A stretch of 64,000 nt of DNA from Acidipropionibacterium sp. (GCA_022647765.1 JALCLH010000001.1:397152-461151), one strand, 5' to 3'. Counted from the stretch's first letter, positions 9,052-20,436 are shown. The notes: a model not told the origin generated them from the sequence alone. Numbers and translations are program-made.

Positions 9052-12000
9052 GTGGCCAAGGTCCGTGTCTATGAGCTTGCAAAAGAGCTCGGACTGACAA
9101 GTAAGCAGCTTCTGGGGAAGCTGGGCGATATGGGAGAGTTCGTCCGCTCAGCCTCCTCAACCATCGAGGCGCCGGTTGTCCGGCGCGTTCGAGATCAGTA
9201 CAAGAACGCCGCTCAGGGCGGGGACGCCGGCACCGCGAAGCCGGCCTCGCATCCCCATTCCGGTGGCGCCAAGCCCGGCCAGGGGCTTCATCACGCCGCC
9301 GGGCAGCATCATTCCGCCGAGCACGGCGGCACCGCGACGAGCCCCGCCGCGGACGAGGGCGCCCACCAGGAGTCCCCCTCGCATGCCGATGGGCCGCATC
9401 CGGTCCCCGGCCCCCATCCGACCCCGCTGTCGGCGCGGTCGAAGGGATTCAACGCGGCCCCGAGCGGTTCCTCGGCGGCCCGCACCAGCGTCACCCCGCG
9501 TCCCGGGCTCGTCAAGCCCGGTCCGCACTCGCAGAGCACCGGTCATCCCGGCACCACCGGCACCTCGAAGGATGCCGGCGGCCGACGGGGTCAGGGCGGC
9601 GGGCACGCCACCCCGGGGAAGCCCCGCAGCGGCTCGGCCGGCACCGCGTCGACCTCGGGAACTCATTCGGGCCCGGGAACTCATCCGACTCCGCGCACCG
9701 CTCCGGTCAAGGGAGCGCCGCACCCGGGCCCGCGTCCGGGCGGATCGCGCGCCGGATCTACCGGCGGTCTGCCATCCGGCGCCAGGCCGGGCCCCAAGCC
9801 CGGTGCGCGTCACGGCTCGGGCCCGCGCCCGGGCAACAACCCGTTCGCCGCCAGCCAGGGAATGGGTCAGAACCGGCGTCGCTCCGACCAGGGCGCCGGC
9901 CGTCCCGGCGGTCAGCGTCATGACGGCGCAGGCCGTTCCGGCGGAGACCGGATGCCCCGTCCCGGCGGCACCTCGGGGATTCCGCATCCGAACCCCGCGA
10001 TGATGCCCAAGCACCAGTCCACCCAGATCGGCCACACGGCCGGCGGCGGGCGGGGTCGTGGCGGCCGCGGAGGCGGTCGCAGCGGCGGCCCGGGCCGCGG
10101 CGGTTTCGGCGGCGGCAGCGCCGGCGGTGGCTTCGGAGGCGGCGGTGGCCGCGGCCCGATCGGCGGCGGCCGTGGTGGTCGCGGTGGTCGCGGCACCCAG
10201 GGCGCCTTCGGGCGCGGTGGCGCCGGTGGCCGTCGCGGTCGCAAGTCGCGCAAGCAGCGCAGGCAAGAGTTCGACGAGATGCAGGCGCCGCTGGTCGGCG
10301 GCGTGCGCGTCCACAAGGGCAACGGCCAGACCGTCCGGCTGCGTCGGGGAGCCTCGCTCACCGATCTCGCCGAGAAGATCAACGCCGAGCCGGCACAGCT
10401 GGTCCAGGTGCTGTTCAACCTGGGCGAGATGGTGACGGCCACCCAGTCGGTCTCCGACGAGACCCTGGAGATCCTCGGCACCGAGCTGGACTACAAGATC
10501 CAGGTCGTCTCCCCCGAGGACGAGGACCGCGAGCTGCTGGAGTCCTTCGACCTGGAGTTCGGAGAGAACGAGGGCGGCGAGGAGGACCTCGCACCGCGTC
10601 CCCCGGTCGTCACCGTGATGGGCCACGTCGACCACGGCAAGACCAAGCTGCTGGACACCCTGCGCCACTCCCATGTGGTGGAGGGCGAGGCCGGCGGCAT
10701 CACCCAGGCGATCGGCGCCTACCAGGTCGAGACCGAGGTCGATGGGCAGGATCGCAAGATCACCTTCATCGACACCCCCGGGCACGAGGCCTTCACGGCC
10801 ATGCGTGCCCGCGGCGCCCAGTCCACCGATATCGCGGTGCTGGTGGTCGCGGCCGATGACGGCGTCATGCCGCAGACGGTCGAGGCTCTGAACCACGCCA
10901 AGGCGGCCGATGTGCCGATCGTGGTGGCGGTCAACAAGATCGACAAGCCGGGCGCCGATCCGGAGAAGGTGCGCGGTCAGTTGACCGAGTACGGCCTGGT
11001 CACCGAGGAGTACGGCGGCGACACCATGTTCGTCGACTGCTCCGCGAAGACCGGCGAGGGGCTCGACAGGCTCCTCGAGGCGATCGTCCTGACCGCCGAC
11101 GCCGCCCTCGATCTGCGCGCCAACCCGGACATGCCCGCTCAGGGCGTGGCCATCGAGGCGCACCTCGACAAGGGTCGCGGTGCCGTGGCGACTGCGCTGA
11201 TCCAGCGCGGCACGCTGCACATCGGTGATTCGATCGTGGCGGGTTCGGCCTACGGCCGGGTCCGGGCGCTCATCAACGACAAGGGAGACAACGTCGAGCT
11301 GGCGGCGCCGTCGGATCCGGTGCAGGTGCTCGGCCTGACCTCGGTGCCCGGCGCCGGCGACAACTTCCTGGTCGTCGAGGACGACCGGATGGCTCGTCAG
11401 ATCGCCGAGAAGCGGGAGGCGCGGATGCGCGCCGCCCGCCAGGCCAAGTCGTCGCGCCGCAAGACCCTCGACGAGCTGTTCGATCAGCTGGAGAAGGGCG
11501 AGACGCAGGAGCTGCTGCTCATCCTCAAGGGCGACGGCGCCGGTTCGGTGGAGGCCATGGAGGACGCCCTGGCCAAGATCGACGTCGGCGACGAGGTGGA
11601 GCTGCGGGTCATCGACCGCGGTGTCGGTGCCATCACCGAGACCAACGTCGACCTGGCTGCGGCCTCCAACGCCGTCATCATCGGCTTCAACGTGCGCCCG
11701 ACGGCGCACGCCGCCAAGATGGCCGACGAGGAGAACGTCGACATCCGGTATTACTCGGTGATCTACGACGCGATCGACGATATCGAGGCCGCCCTGAAGG
11801 GCATGCTGAAGCCGATCTACGAGGAGAAGTCCCTGGGTACTGCCGAGATCCGGCAGATCTTCCGCTCCTCCAAGGTCGGCGCCATCGCGGGTTGCATGGT
11901 CACCGGCGGCACCATCCGTCGGCACGCCAAGACCCGCCTGGTGCGCGACGGCGTGGTGGTCATCGATACCGAGATCAACACCCTGCAGCGGGAGAAGGAC

Positions 12001-12117
12001 GCCGTCACCGAGGTGCGGGAGGGGTTCGAATGCGGTCTTACGCTGACGAACTACTCCGACATCCACGAGGGCGACGAGCTGCAGTGCTACGAGATGGTCG
12101 AGAAGCCCCGCGAGTGA
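9052..12117 (+). CDS. infB: Translation initiation factor IF-2 with long low-complexity N-terminal region
   Basis: GTPase motifs [45 protein letters not shown]-terminal [20 protein letters not shown]. Confidence 0.97.
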   Translation: MAKVRVYELAKELGLTSKQLLGKLGDMGEFVRSASSTIEAPVVRRVRDQYKNAAQGGDAGTAKPASHPHSGGAKPGQGLHHAAGQHHSAEHGGTATSPAADEGAHQESPSHADGPHPVPGPHPTPLSARSKGFNAAPSGSSAARTSVTPRPGLVKPGPHSQSTGHPGTTGTSKDAGGRRGQGGGHATPGKPRSGSAGTASTSGTHSGPGTHPTPRTAPVKGAPHPGPRPGGSRAGSTGGLPSGARPGPKPGARHGSGPRPGNNPFAASQGMGQNRRRSDQGAGRPGGQRHDGAGRSGGDRMPRPGGTSGIPHPNPAMMPKHQSTQIGHTAGGGRGRGGRGGGRSGGPGRGGFGGGSAGGGFGGGGGRGPIGGGRGGRGGRGTQGAFGRGGAGGRRGRKSRKQRRQEFDEMQAPLVGGVRVHKGNGQTVRLRRGASLTDLAEKINAEPAQLVQVLFNLGEMVTATQSVSDETLEILGTELDYKIQVVSPEDEDRELLESFDLEFGENEGGEEDLAPRPPVVTVMGHVDHGKTKLLDTLRHSHVVEGEAGGITQAIGAYQVETEVDGQDRKITFIDTPGHEAFTAMRARGAQSTDIAVLVVAADDGVMPQTVEALNHAKAADVPIVVAVNKIDKPGADPEKVRGQLTEYGLVTEEYGGDTMFVDCSAKTGEGLDRLLEAIVLTADAALDLRANPDMPAQGVAIEAHLDKGRGAVATALIQRGTLHIGDSIVAGSAYGRVRALINDKGDNVELAAPSDPVQVLGLTSVPGAGDNFLVVEDDRMARQIAEKREARMRAARQAKSSRRKTLDELFDQLEKGETQELLLILKGDGAGSVEAMEDALAKIDVGDEVELRVIDRGVGAITETNVDLAAASNAVIIGFNVRPTAHAAKMADEENVDIRYYSVIYDAIDDIEAALKGMLKPIYEEKSLGTAEIRQIFRSSKVGAIAGCMVTGGTIRRHAKTRLVRDGVVVIDTEINTLQREKDAVTEVREGFECGLTLTNYSDIHEGDELQCYEMVEKPRE

Positions 12118-12160
12118 TCGCGTAGGAATTGGCACAGCGAGTGATCGCGTAGGAATCGGC
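12110..12160. repeat. Tandem 24-bp direct repeat (27-bp period) beginning at the infB stop
   Basis: gcgagtgatcgcgtaggaattggc (12110-12133) and gcgagtgatcgcgtaggaatcggc (12137-12160), one mismatch. Confidence 0.92.
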
Positions 12161-12194
12161 CCGCCCCGCTCTCCGCACGGAGGGCGGGGCGGGC
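12159..12194 (+). terminator. Rho-independent-type hairpin downstream of infB
   Basis: gcccgccccgc ... gcggggcgggc perfect 11-bp stem followed by tcttctcatt. Confidence 0.75.
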
Positions 12195-12222
12195 TCTTCT
12201 CATTCGCGGATAAGATCGCGTC

Positions 12223-12664
12223 ATGACCAATCCACGTGTGGCCAAGCTGGCCGACCAGATCAAGGTCGTCGTCGCCGGGACGTTGGAGCGCAGGGTCAAG
12301 GACCCGCGGCTCGGATTCGTCACCATCACCGAGGTGCGGCTGACCGGCGACTCCCGGGACGCCACCCTCTTCTACACCGTGCTGGGCTCCGAGCAGGACG
12401 AGGCCTCCACCGCAGCCGCCCTGGAGTCGGCCAAGGGAATGCTGCGCTCCACCGTCGGCAAGCGGCTGGGGCTGCGCTACGCGCCCACGCTCACCTTCGT
12501 GAGGGACGCCAGCTTCGAGACCGCCAAGTCCATCGAGGACCTGCTGGCCCGGGCCGCCGCCTCCGACGCCGAGGTGGCGAAGCTGGCGTCCGGGGCCTCC
12601 CACGCCGGCGAGCCCGACCCCTACCGGCGCAAGGACGGACGAGCTCGAGGACACCGAGAGCTGA
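12223..12664 (+). CDS. rbfA: 30S ribosome-binding factor RbfA (apparent +1 frameshift near 12637)
   Basis: [41 protein letters not shown]; acidic tail DELEDTES* is in the +1 frame. Confidence 0.9.
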
Positions 12665-12687
12665 GCCCTACAGCGGACGCACAGACG

Positions 12688-12728
12688 GCACTCGACCCCC
12701 GGACATCGGATGTCCGGGGGTCGAGTGC
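12688..12728. terminator. Bidirectional terminator-like perfect palindrome between convergent genes
   Basis: gcactcgacccccggacatc-g-gatgtccgggggtcgagtgc, 20-bp perfect stem. Confidence 0.85.
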
Positions 12729-12746
12729 TGCTCGGGAGAGGGAGGG

Positions 12747-14123
12747 TCAGCTCCACAGGCCGCCGGGGGCGAAGACCTCCTCGACCAGCTCGTCGAACCA
12801 GCCGGCCTCGCGGGCCACGTCGAGCACCGTGTAGCGGGAGCGGTAGTACATCGCCTTGGGGAAGGTGGCCTTGACGTCGGCCGCGGTCAGCCCGATGTCC
12901 TCGGGCTGGTGCGGGGCACCGGCGGCGGCCAGCTTGGCGGCGAACTCGCGGGCCGGCACCAGCTGCTCGCGCAGCCGGGGCAGGGTCTTGGGCCAGGAGT
13001 CGATGATGCGCTGCAGCCGGGCGGCGAGCTCCTCGGGGGTGACGTACTTGACGCGGGTCTCGGCGACCGCGTGGTCGGCCAGGGCGCCGTCGAAGGTGGA
13101 CCGGATGTCGGCCTCCACGGCGTCCCATGCGGGCCACTTGGCCACCGCGGCGTCGATGTCGAGGGCGGTGATGTCGCGCTCCAGGAACTTCTCGTAGAAG
13201 GCGAGCATGGCCAGGGTGCCGATGGCGACCTTGAAGCCGTGGGAGGGCGGAACCTCCTTGTCGGCGCCGAGGTGGCCGAGCTCCCAGATGTGGGAGAAGT
13301 AGTGCTCGGCCCCGGAGGCGGGGCGGGTGCCGTCGTAGACCTGCATGGCCAGGCCCGACAGGATGAGGCCCTCGACCAGGCCGGTGTAGGCCTCGGGGAT
13401 GCCGGCGGCCAGGTCGTCGGGGTGGGCCAGGGCCTGATGGACGCCGGACTGGACCAGCTCCCAGACGTGGTCGTTGATCGGCTCGACGCCGGTGGCGTCG
13501 GCCAGGATCCAGTCGGCTCCGCCGGGGATCTTGGCGGCCAGGTCGCCGTAGCCGGAGGCGGTCATCGCGGCCGGGGCCGCGGCCGCGACGTCGAGATCGA
13601 AGACGACGACCTTGGGGGCGACGCAGTTCATGGTGACCTTGACGCCGTTGTCGGAGATGGGGGCCCCGGCGCCGGTGTAGCCGTCCATGGAGGCGGCGGT
13701 GCCGACCACCGCGTAACGGCGTCCCAGATCCTTGGCGGCGAGCTTGGTGAGGTCGTTCATGGTGCCCGAGCCGATGGCCACCGGGACGACCTGGGCGCCG
13801 GTCTCCTTGTCGAGGGCGAGCAGCCGCTCGGCGATGGAGTGGGCGTTGTCCAGGGAGGCGTAGGGGATCGGATGGGCCGGGAAGATCAGCGGCTCGGTCA
13901 GCGGCACGCCGGCCGCCTTGAAGGATTCGGCGACCGTCTTGCCGGCGGCCTCCCAGGTGTTCTCGTCGGCGACGATCAGGACCGGCGCCAGGCTGCCGTC
14001 GGGCTGCTTGGCCAGGGCGTCGGCGATGACGCCGCCCGCTCTGCTGGCGACCCCTCGTCCGACGTCGACGACGTCGGTGTCCCCGGCGTCGGCGACGGCT
14101 CGTGCGATGATCTCATCACTCAT
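12747..14123 (-). CDS. Glycerol-1-phosphate dehydrogenase-like (AraM/EgsA) iron/zinc-type dehydrogenase
   Basis: [46 protein letters not shown] metal-ligand region. Confidence 0.8.
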   Translation of the reverse strand: MSDEIIARAVADAGDTDVVDVGRGVASRAGGVIADALAKQPDGSLAPVLIVADENTWEAAGKTVAESFKAAGVPLTEPLIFPAHPIPYASLDNAHSIAERLLALDKETGAQVVPVAIGSGTMNDLTKLAAKDLGRRYAVVGTAASMDGYTGAGAPISDNGVKVTMNCVAPKVVVFDLDVAAAAPAAMTASGYGDLAAKIPGGADWILADATGVEPINDHVWELVQSGVHQALAHPDDLAAGIPEAYTGLVEGLILSGLAMQVYDGTRPASGAEHYFSHIWELGHLGADKEVPPSHGFKVAIGTLAMLAFYEKFLERDITALDIDAAVAKWPAWDAVEADIRSTFDGALADHAVAETRVKYVTPEELAARLQRIIDSWPKTLPRLREQLVPAREFAAKLAAAGAPHQPEDIGLTAADVKATFPKAMYYRSRYTVLDVAREAGWFDELVEEVFAPGGLWS

Positions 14124-14425
14124 TCTTGGACTCCCTCATTGTGGTGTTCATCATTGTGGTGTTCAGGGGCGTCGGCGGCCCTCAGAAAGGCGCTGATGGC
14201 CTCGAGGGCCGCCGATTCGTCGAGACCGTCGGCAATCAGTTCGACGGTCTCGTCCTTGTTGATGTCCAGGGCCAGCAGGTCCGCCAGCCGTCTGAGGCTG
14301 GCGGTCCCGCTGGAGGTGCGGACGAACACACTGGCGGAGTAGCGGGACGCCAGCAGGACCGCCTGCGCGGCGACCCGGGCATGCACTCCGGCAGGGTGTC
14401 CGATCCGCAGTGTGGTGTGAATCAC
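14120..14425 (-). CDS. HPr family phosphocarrier protein
   Basis: GHPAGVHARVAAQAV around the active-site His; ~100 aa; inside a PTS cluster. Confidence 0.8.
   Translation of the reverse strand: MIHTTLRIGHPAGVHARVAAQAVLLASRYSASVFVRTSSGTASLRRLADLLALDINKDETVELIADGLDESAALEAISAFLRAADAPEHHNDEHHNEGVQE
14137..14166. repeat. In-frame 15-bp tandem repeat in the 3' end of the HPr gene
   Basis: cattgtggtgttcat / cattgtggtgttcag; encodes HHNEG/HHNDE. Confidence 0.9.
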
Positions 14426-14790
14426 GCCGACTCGATCGCAATCGTGCTGCCCGCCTGGAGGTTCGGCAGATCGCCGCTCGCGGTGACGTGCAGTGCTCCG
14501 TCCAGGCGGGGCTCCGGTGCGCCGTCGAAGACGATGGTGACGTGCCCCAGACTGTCGAGGTTGCGCTGGGCCACCTCGCCGATGGCGGTGATGGGGAAGG
14601 CCTCACCGTTGATGAGGACGGTGTCACCGACCTTGATGGTCCCGGTGCAGGTCGCCGGGGGAAGCGAGTAGCAGAAGTCGCGCAGTCCCTCGGGGGCCTG
14701 GTCGCCGAAGGTGACCAGCATCTTCTCAGCCAGGAAGGAGGAGGCCTCCGGGCCGACTGACTGAACTGTGTTGCTGTAGATGACCGCCAT
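14422..14790 (-). CDS. srlB: PTS glucitol/sorbitol transporter subunit IIA
   Basis: MAVIYSNTVQSVGPEASSFLAEKMLVTFGDQAPEGLRDFCY. Confidence 0.85.
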   Translation of the reverse strand: MAVIYSNTVQSVGPEASSFLAEKMLVTFGDQAPEGLRDFCYSLPPATCTGTIKVGDTVLINGEAFPITAIGEVAQRNLDSLGHVTIVFDGAPEPRLDGALHVTASGDLPNLQAGSTIAIESA

Positions 14791-14825
14791 GATGGTATTT
14801 CTCCAGGTTGTGATTGGAATGTGTA

Positions 14826-15884
14826 TCAGGACGCGTACAGGCCGATGCTGGCGAGCCAGCCGACCGCCACGCGCGGAACACCGTTGAGGAATCGGGAGTA
14901 GAGCACGGCCGGTACGCCGATCTCGATGGTCTCGGGCTTGGCCTCGGCAAGACCCATGCCGACCGGGATGAAGTCGCAGGCGTTCTGGGTGTTGATGGCG
15001 AACAGCGCCGGGAGGGCGAGGCTCGGGTGGATGTGGCCCTTGCCGATCTCGACGCCGATGAGGGTTCCGATGACCTGCCCGATCACAGCTCCGGGCCCCA
15101 GCAGCGGGGACAGGAAGGGCAGCGAGCAGATGAGTCCGAGGACCATCAGGCCGATGCCGTTGCCGGCCAGAGGAGCCAGCAGCTTGGAGAACCAGTTGCC
15201 GAATCCCGAGGCGTTGATGATGCCGATGAGCATGGCCACGAAGCCCATGAACGGGATGATCGTGGTGAGCATGGTCTGGACGGCGTCGCGAGCGGCCTGG
15301 AAGAAGGTCGAGATGACGCGACCGGCGCCCAGGCCGATCTTCTCCATCACGCTCTTGTTCTTCTTGGCGGCCACCGTCTCGGAGATCTTCTTGTCGGAGG
15401 ACCACTCGCCCTGCACGGTGCCGCGGGAACCGGACTTGGAGCTGGACGAGTCGTCCGCCGCAGCGGTGCTCGCCGCGGCGGAAGCCGCAACGGCCGCCTC
15501 GGCGGCGTCTCCGGCGAGCTGCACCTGATCGATGTCGACCGCGGAGACGTAGATGCTCTCGTTGATGTACTTGGCCATCGGGCCGGTCTTCCCGGTGGGA
15601 AGCACGTTCATGGTCGGAATACCCTTCTTCGGGTAGATTCCGCACCGCAGCGTGCCACCGCAGTCGATGACGACGGCCATCGTCTCCTCGTCGGGAACCG
15701 CGCTGGTGAAGCCGTTGACGGCCTCGGCGCCGGTGAGCTCGACGATGCGGTCCACGACCGGGGGCTTCATGCCGCCGCCGACGATGTAGACCAGCTTGTG
15801 CTTCTCAGGAGTCGGGGTGATGGTGAGGGGTCCGCCGTAGCCGCCATTGCCACGCGAGACGATGATGGAATGGAATTCGGTCAT
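14826..15884 (-). CDS. srlE: PTS glucitol/sorbitol transporter subunit IIB (IIBC2)
   Basis: [47 protein letters not shown]. Confidence 0.88.
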   Translation of the reverse strand: MTEFHSIIVSRGNGGYGGPLTITPTPEKHKLVYIVGGGMKPPVVDRIVELTGAEAVNGFTSAVPDEETMAVVIDCGGTLRCGIYPKKGIPTMNVLPTGKTGPMAKYINESIYVSAVDIDQVQLAGDAAEAAVAASAAASTAAADDSSSSKSGSRGTVQGEWSSDKKISETVAAKKNKSVMEKIGLGAGRVISTFFQAARDAVQTMLTTIIPFMGFVAMLIGIINASGFGNWFSKLLAPLAGNGIGLMVLGLICSLPFLSPLLGPGAVIGQVIGTLIGVEIGKGHIHPSLALPALFAINTQNACDFIPVGMGLAEAKPETIEIGVPAVLYSRFLNGVPRVAVGWLASIGLYAS

Positions 15885-15889
15885 TGCTC

Positions 15890-16468
15890 TCAGGCCTCCG
15901 CCATCTGGTTGACGTGGATGATCTCCCCGTCAACGGTCTTCGGCAGGATGATGCCCTGCTGCTTGCTGACATAGCGAGTGGTGAAATCGGTCACCCAGCC
16001 GCCGACGAAGTTCATCAGCGCGCCGACCAGCAGGTACCGGATCGCCAGGGGCCCGGTCGGAAGTCCGAGTGTGGTGATTCCCTGGGCGATTCCGAGCCAG
16101 ATGAACAGCTCGGCCGGGTTGATGTGCGGGAAGACGCCGTTGCTGGTGTGGCAGAACTGCGCCGTGGCGGCGTAGTAGCCGGGCTTGTAGCGCTCGGGGA
16201 GGAACCGGCCGAGGGTGAACACGGCCGGGTTGCAGAGCATGAATGCTCCGACGAACGGGAGCAGCAGGTAGCGGCTGAGGATGTTCTTCCCGGCCTTCTG
16301 CGCAAAGCCGTTGATGCGATCTTCTCCGATGAGCTGGATCAACGAGTTCATCGCAATGAGAAGCATGAGCACCACTGGCACGATGCTGCCCATCCAGGCG
16401 ATGAACGTCTTTGCTCCTGTCTGGAACAGGCCGATGAACCATTCAGCGGCCGAGACCACGTAATTCAT
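15890..16468 (-). CDS. srlA: PTS glucitol/sorbitol transporter subunit IIC
   Basis: [56 protein letters not shown]. Confidence 0.9.
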   Translation of the reverse strand: MNYVVSAAEWFIGLFQTGAKTFIAWMGSIVPVVLMLLIAMNSLIQLIGEDRINGFAQKAGKNILSRYLLLPFVGAFMLCNPAVFTLGRFLPERYKPGYYAATAQFCHTSNGVFPHINPAELFIWLGIAQGITTLGLPTGPLAIRYLLVGALMNFVGGWVTDFTTRYVSKQQGIILPKTVDGEIIHVNQMAEA

Positions 16469-16591
16469 GGTCATCTCCTTCGTGTGGAGTTGCGGATTCT
16501 TCATTCCCTCACTGGTGTGAGGAGTCTTTGGGAGAGCGCATTCTCTCTGCGGTACGGCCGCCCGGCCGCACCGCAGATGCGCTTGTCGGGG

Positions 16592-17165
16592 TTACTCGGT
16601 GGACACCAGGCTGCGGCGGCGCACGACCTGGTGGGGCGGCGGGGCGGGGGTGTCGGCGGTGCCCATGGGGCTGACCGGGCCTTGCGGCGCCGGTGGTCGA
16701 GGAACTCTTGCGTTTGCGGCCGATCTTGGAGTCGACCCGGTTGATGAGCTTCATCAGCGGCAGCGGGGGCTCCACCGGCTGGCCACCGCCCTGAACGACC
16801 AGGAAGTTGTCCCTGGCATTGATGACGGCCCGGCGCATGCTGCGCGACAGTTTGAGGCTCTGCGGGTCGATATCGGAGACCGGTTGACCGTCGAAGGCGG
16901 GAAAATCCTTGAACCGGGAGAGCACGGTGAGGCCGGTGAGCCGGGTTCCGGTGACGATTCTGTTCTCGTCGTCGAGCTGGAACATCACGATCGCGCCGGT
17001 GGTGAGGGCGTTCTTCTGCTTGCCGATGGCGACTCGGCCACGGCGACGCAGAACCTGGTAGGAATTCGCGAAATTCTTCATCTGGCGCCAGGCCAGCAGA
17101 GAGTTCGCAACATAGATCACAGCCACTGCGATGAGGATGGGCCAGAACATTGGTGCTCCCGTCAT
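16592..17165 (-). CDS. Glucitol operon activator GutM-like (apparent +1 frameshift near 16675)
   Basis: LLAWRQMKNFANSYQVLRRRGRVAIGKQKN; C-terminus PMGTADTPAPPPHQVVRRRSLVSTE* in the shifted frame. Confidence 0.78.
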
Positions 17166-19087
17166 TGGTGGGATCCGGTGGGATGGTTGGCCATGAACCA
17201 GAACAACTGCTCATGGCTGGTGAGTCGGCTCATTGCGGCGAGCTGATCCGGTTCGGATGCGAGCCGGATGATTTCGTCGTACACCGCGATGAGAATGGTG
17301 TCGTCGTAATCGCGCTTGTCGGGGACGCCCATCACGAAAACGGCCTTGACGCCGGGCTCGTCCTGCTCGCGCGGGATCACTCCCATGGCGAAGACCACCT
17401 GATCGGCGTCCGGAATGGTGGTGTGGGGAAAGCCGATCTGGCCGTTGAGGACCATGGTGGCGTCGTCCTCGCGCTCCTTCAGGGCGGCCTCGAAGCCGTG
17501 ATCGACCAGTCCCAGGGACTCCAGCCGGTCGACCAGCAGGGTGGTCGCCTGCCAGTAGCCGGTCCCGGCCGGCAGCGCGAGGAACCGGTCGGGGTCGAGC
17601 ATGGAGACCAGCAGGGAAGGCCCGGCGCCGGTCAGCTGGAGGTCGGCCTGCCGGCGGAACCGGATGCGCGAGAGCTGTCTGACCAGCTCCTCCTCGTCGA
17701 AGACCTGCCCCAGCTCGATGACCGGGGCCGGGAGTTCGCGGCCCGGGGCCAGCGACATCGCACCGGGGGTGGAGATGACGAGGTCCACCCCGGCCAGCGC
17801 GGAGTCGTCGGCCTGGTCTGCCGAGAGCATCAGGAACTTGGTGCCCTCGGGCAGCACCTTGCTGATCTGGATCCGCAGCAGGTGGCCGGAGACCCGGCCG
17901 GTCGAGGTGACCACCGCGACCCGAAGATGGGTGCGCTGCTGGCGCTCGTAGGCGTCCAGGAAGACCTGGTGGTAGCCGGCCATCAGGCCGACCTCCGACT
18001 CGCTGATGGCCAGGCCGGTGCGCTCCTGGAGGACGTCCCGGCTGATCTCGGCCATCCGGTAGGCGACCGGGTACTGGCCCCGGATGTCGGCCACCGCGGC
18101 GTCGTCGACGCTGATCCTGAAGCGCATTCGGCTGAGCATGAAGGACAGATGGTGAGCGAACTCGTCATTGAGGTCGCTGGCCGAGACGTGCAGACCCATC
18201 TGGTGGGAGATCCGCTCGAAGATGGCGTCGACGAGTTCGGGCATCTCCTCGTCCGCGGGGAAGAGCTGGCGGCCGACCGGGTCGTCCGGGGTCCGCATGC
18301 CGGCGACCGACATCGCGATGAACCGTCGCTCGGTCAGCGGCAGGCTGAGTCCCAGGAGTGGGGAGACGGCGTCCAGCAGGGAGGCCGCGAAGTCGTCGGC
18401 AGGAGTGCTCTCCAGCTGCTCGAACTCGTCGGGGAGGCTCTCGATGACGTGGCCGGACTGGCACCGGCTGATGCTCATGGTGAGCCAGCGCAGCACGGTC
18501 CGGGTGGCCTCGCGGCTGAGGTGGTCCTCGGCGCAGATCCGCAGCGCGGCCTCGGTGGTGTCGGGATCGAGGGGATCGTCCTCGCACAGCACCTTGGCGA
18601 AGTGGGTGAGGCCGGCCATCCGCAGGTTCAGCTCGTCTCCCTCCAGACGCACCCCGCTGTTGGGAGAGCCCTCGACGGTGACCAGGTGGGAGGCCAGCTT
18701 GGTCCGCAGGCGGGCCAGATCGGTGGCGGCGGTGGTCCGGGAGACCGACATCGTGCGGGCGAGGTCCTCGACGCGCACGGGGTCGGCCGATTTCAGCAGC
18801 TCGCGGTAGATGACGGCGCACCGCTGCTCCGGATCGTTGAGGGAGTCGTCGGCGGCCAGCAGGCGGTTGCGAGTCGTCCCGTAGCGGTGGGCGTCGACGA
18901 TGTACAGCCGGTACCGGCCGTCCTCCAGCCGGATCGCGGCCGAGGTGCCGAGGAGATCGTCGAGGCGGGCCACGGCATTGACGATGCTGCGCCGGCCGAG
19001 CGAGAACCGCTCGGCGAGATCCTCCGGCGTGACGGTGAGTGTGATCTCCAGCTGGCGAAGAATTGCGGCCTCGCGGTTCATCTGCAC
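17162..19087 (-). CDS. PRD-domain transcriptional regulator/antiterminator (BglG/MtlR type) with PTS-like C-terminus
   Basis: N-terminal HTH (EDLAERFSLGRRSIVNAVARLDDLL), PRD-like core, terminal EIIA-like region; adjacent to glucitol PTS. Confidence 0.85.
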   Translation of the reverse strand: MQMNREAAILRQLEITLTVTPEDLAERFSLGRRSIVNAVARLDDLLGTSAAIRLEDGRYRLYIVDAHRYGTTRNRLLAADDSLNDPEQRCAVIYRELLKSADPVRVEDLARTMSVSRTTAATDLARLRTKLASHLVTVEGSPNSGVRLEGDELNLRMAGLTHFAKVLCEDDPLDPDTTEAALRICAEDHLSREATRTVLRWLTMSISRCQSGHVIESLPDEFEQLESTPADDFAASLLDAVSPLLGLSLPLTERRFIAMSVAGMRTPDDPVGRQLFPADEEMPELVDAIFERISHQMGLHVSASDLNDEFAHHLSFMLSRMRFRISVDDAAVADIRGQYPVAYRMAEISRDVLQERTGLAISESEVGLMAGYHQVFLDAYERQQRTHLRVAVVTSTGRVSGHLLRIQISKVLPEGTKFLMLSADQADDSALAGVDLVISTPGAMSLAPGRELPAPVIELGQVFDEEELVRQLSRIRFRRQADLQLTGAGPSLLVSMLDPDRFLALPAGTGYWQATTLLVDRLESLGLVDHGFEAALKEREDDATMVLNGQIGFPHTTIPDADQVVFAMGVIPREQDEPGVKAVFVMGVPDKRDYDDTILIAVYDEIIRLASEPDQLAAMSRLTSHEQLFWFMANHPTGSHQ

Positions 19088-19291
19088 TCACCTCCTGACG
19101 TCGTCCTTGTCGTCCCGGCATTACGCCGACCCCCACGAAGGTAACAGCTCGGACTCCAGATGTGGTCACGCCATTGAATCGGTGCTGTTCCTGCCGCCGG
19201 AAAAGTTCTGGAGGAACCTCCGTTGCCGGGCCTTCGCGGGCCGGAGCAGACTATCGCAGTGTTGTCCTCCAACGGTGAAGGGGTCCCGACA

Positions 19292-20436
19292 ATGACGGTT
19301 GGCCAGACATGCGGCGATGACGGGTGCGCGAGGTCGGCGGTGACCGCGCTGGCCCCGGTGCTGCGGGCGGCGCTGGCGCGGGACGGGGTGCTGCCGCTTG
19401 TCTCCGCCGCCTCCCCGGTCTCGGGTGAGGCCGGCTCCGAGGAGAGGGGCGGCGTCCTGGTCCTGCCGGAGGGTTGTTCCTCGTGCGCCGGAGCTGCGGA
19501 GACGACGGTTGCAGCGGTGCGGGAGTACCTGGCCTCTGCGGGCGCGCCACCGCGCCGGATCGTCCTTCCCGGCGTCTCCGAGATGACGGTGGAGTATCCG
19601 CGGGCGCCGGGCCGGATGGCCGGGAAGGTCGTCGTGGTCACCGGTGCCGCGCAGGGCTTCGGCTTCGGGAATCGCCGAGGGAATGGCGCGGCTCGGGGGC
19701 CCATGTCGCGGTGGCCGATATCAACGGTCCGGCGGCCGAAGAGGCGGCGTCGCGGATCTCCGCCCAGTGCCCGGACAGCCGCGTCGTTCCGGTGACCATG
19801 AATGTTGCCGATCTCGAGTCCACCCGGGGCGCGATCGAGTCGGTGGTGCGCACCTTCGGCGGGGTGGACGTCTATGTGAGCAATGCCGGGGTGGTGCGCG
19901 CGGCGGGGGTCGTGGAGCAGGAGCTGAGCGATTTCGACGCGGTGACCGCGGTGAACTACCGGGGCTACTTCATCGGCGTGAAAGCGGTGACGCCGGTGAT
20001 GGCGGCTCAGCACGCCGCCGATCCGGAGCTGTGGTTCGACATCGTCGAGGTCAACTCCAAGTCCGGTCTGACCGGATCCAAGCGCAACTTCGCCTATGCG
20101 GGCAGCAAGTTCGGCGGGATCGGGCTCACCCAGTCCTTCGCCCTGGAGCTGGTGGACCGCGGAATCAAGGTCAATGCGGTGTGTCCTGGGAATTTCCTGG
20201 ACGGTCCGCTGTGGCAGGATCCGGAGAACGGGCTGCTCGTGCAGTACCTGCGCGCCGGGAAGGTGCCCGGGGCGCGGACCGTCGAGGATGTGCTCGAGTC
20301 GTACCGGGCGAAGGTGCCGATCGGGCGGGGGTGCCGCCCCGAGGATGTGCTCCGGGCGATCTGCTACGCGGTGGAGCAGCAGTATGAGACCGGGCAGGCG
20401 ATTCCGGTCACCGGCGGCCAGACAATGCTCAATTAG
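19292..20436 (+). CDS. SDR oxidoreductase, probable sorbitol-6-phosphate 2-dehydrogenase, with ~108-aa N-terminal extension (two apparent +1 frameshifts near 19671 and 19697)
   Basis: GKVVVVTGAAQGFG, VSNAGVV, YAGSKFGGIGLTQSFALELVDRGIKVNAVCPGNFLDGPLW. Confidence 0.8.

Noticed and set aside
9157-13137. 1326-aa minus-strand ORF opposite infB
   Set aside because: Antisense to infB and rbfA; low-complexity translation typical of the complementary frame of high-GC coding DNA, no recognisable domains.
12909-14342. 477-aa plus-strand ORF opposite the AraM-like dehydrogenase
   Set aside because: Shadow ORF of the minus-strand dehydrogenase and HPr genes.
17150-19144. 664-aa plus-strand ORF opposite the PRD regulator
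   Set aside because: Shadow ORF; the regulator has clear HTH/PRD/EIIA-like content on the minus strand.
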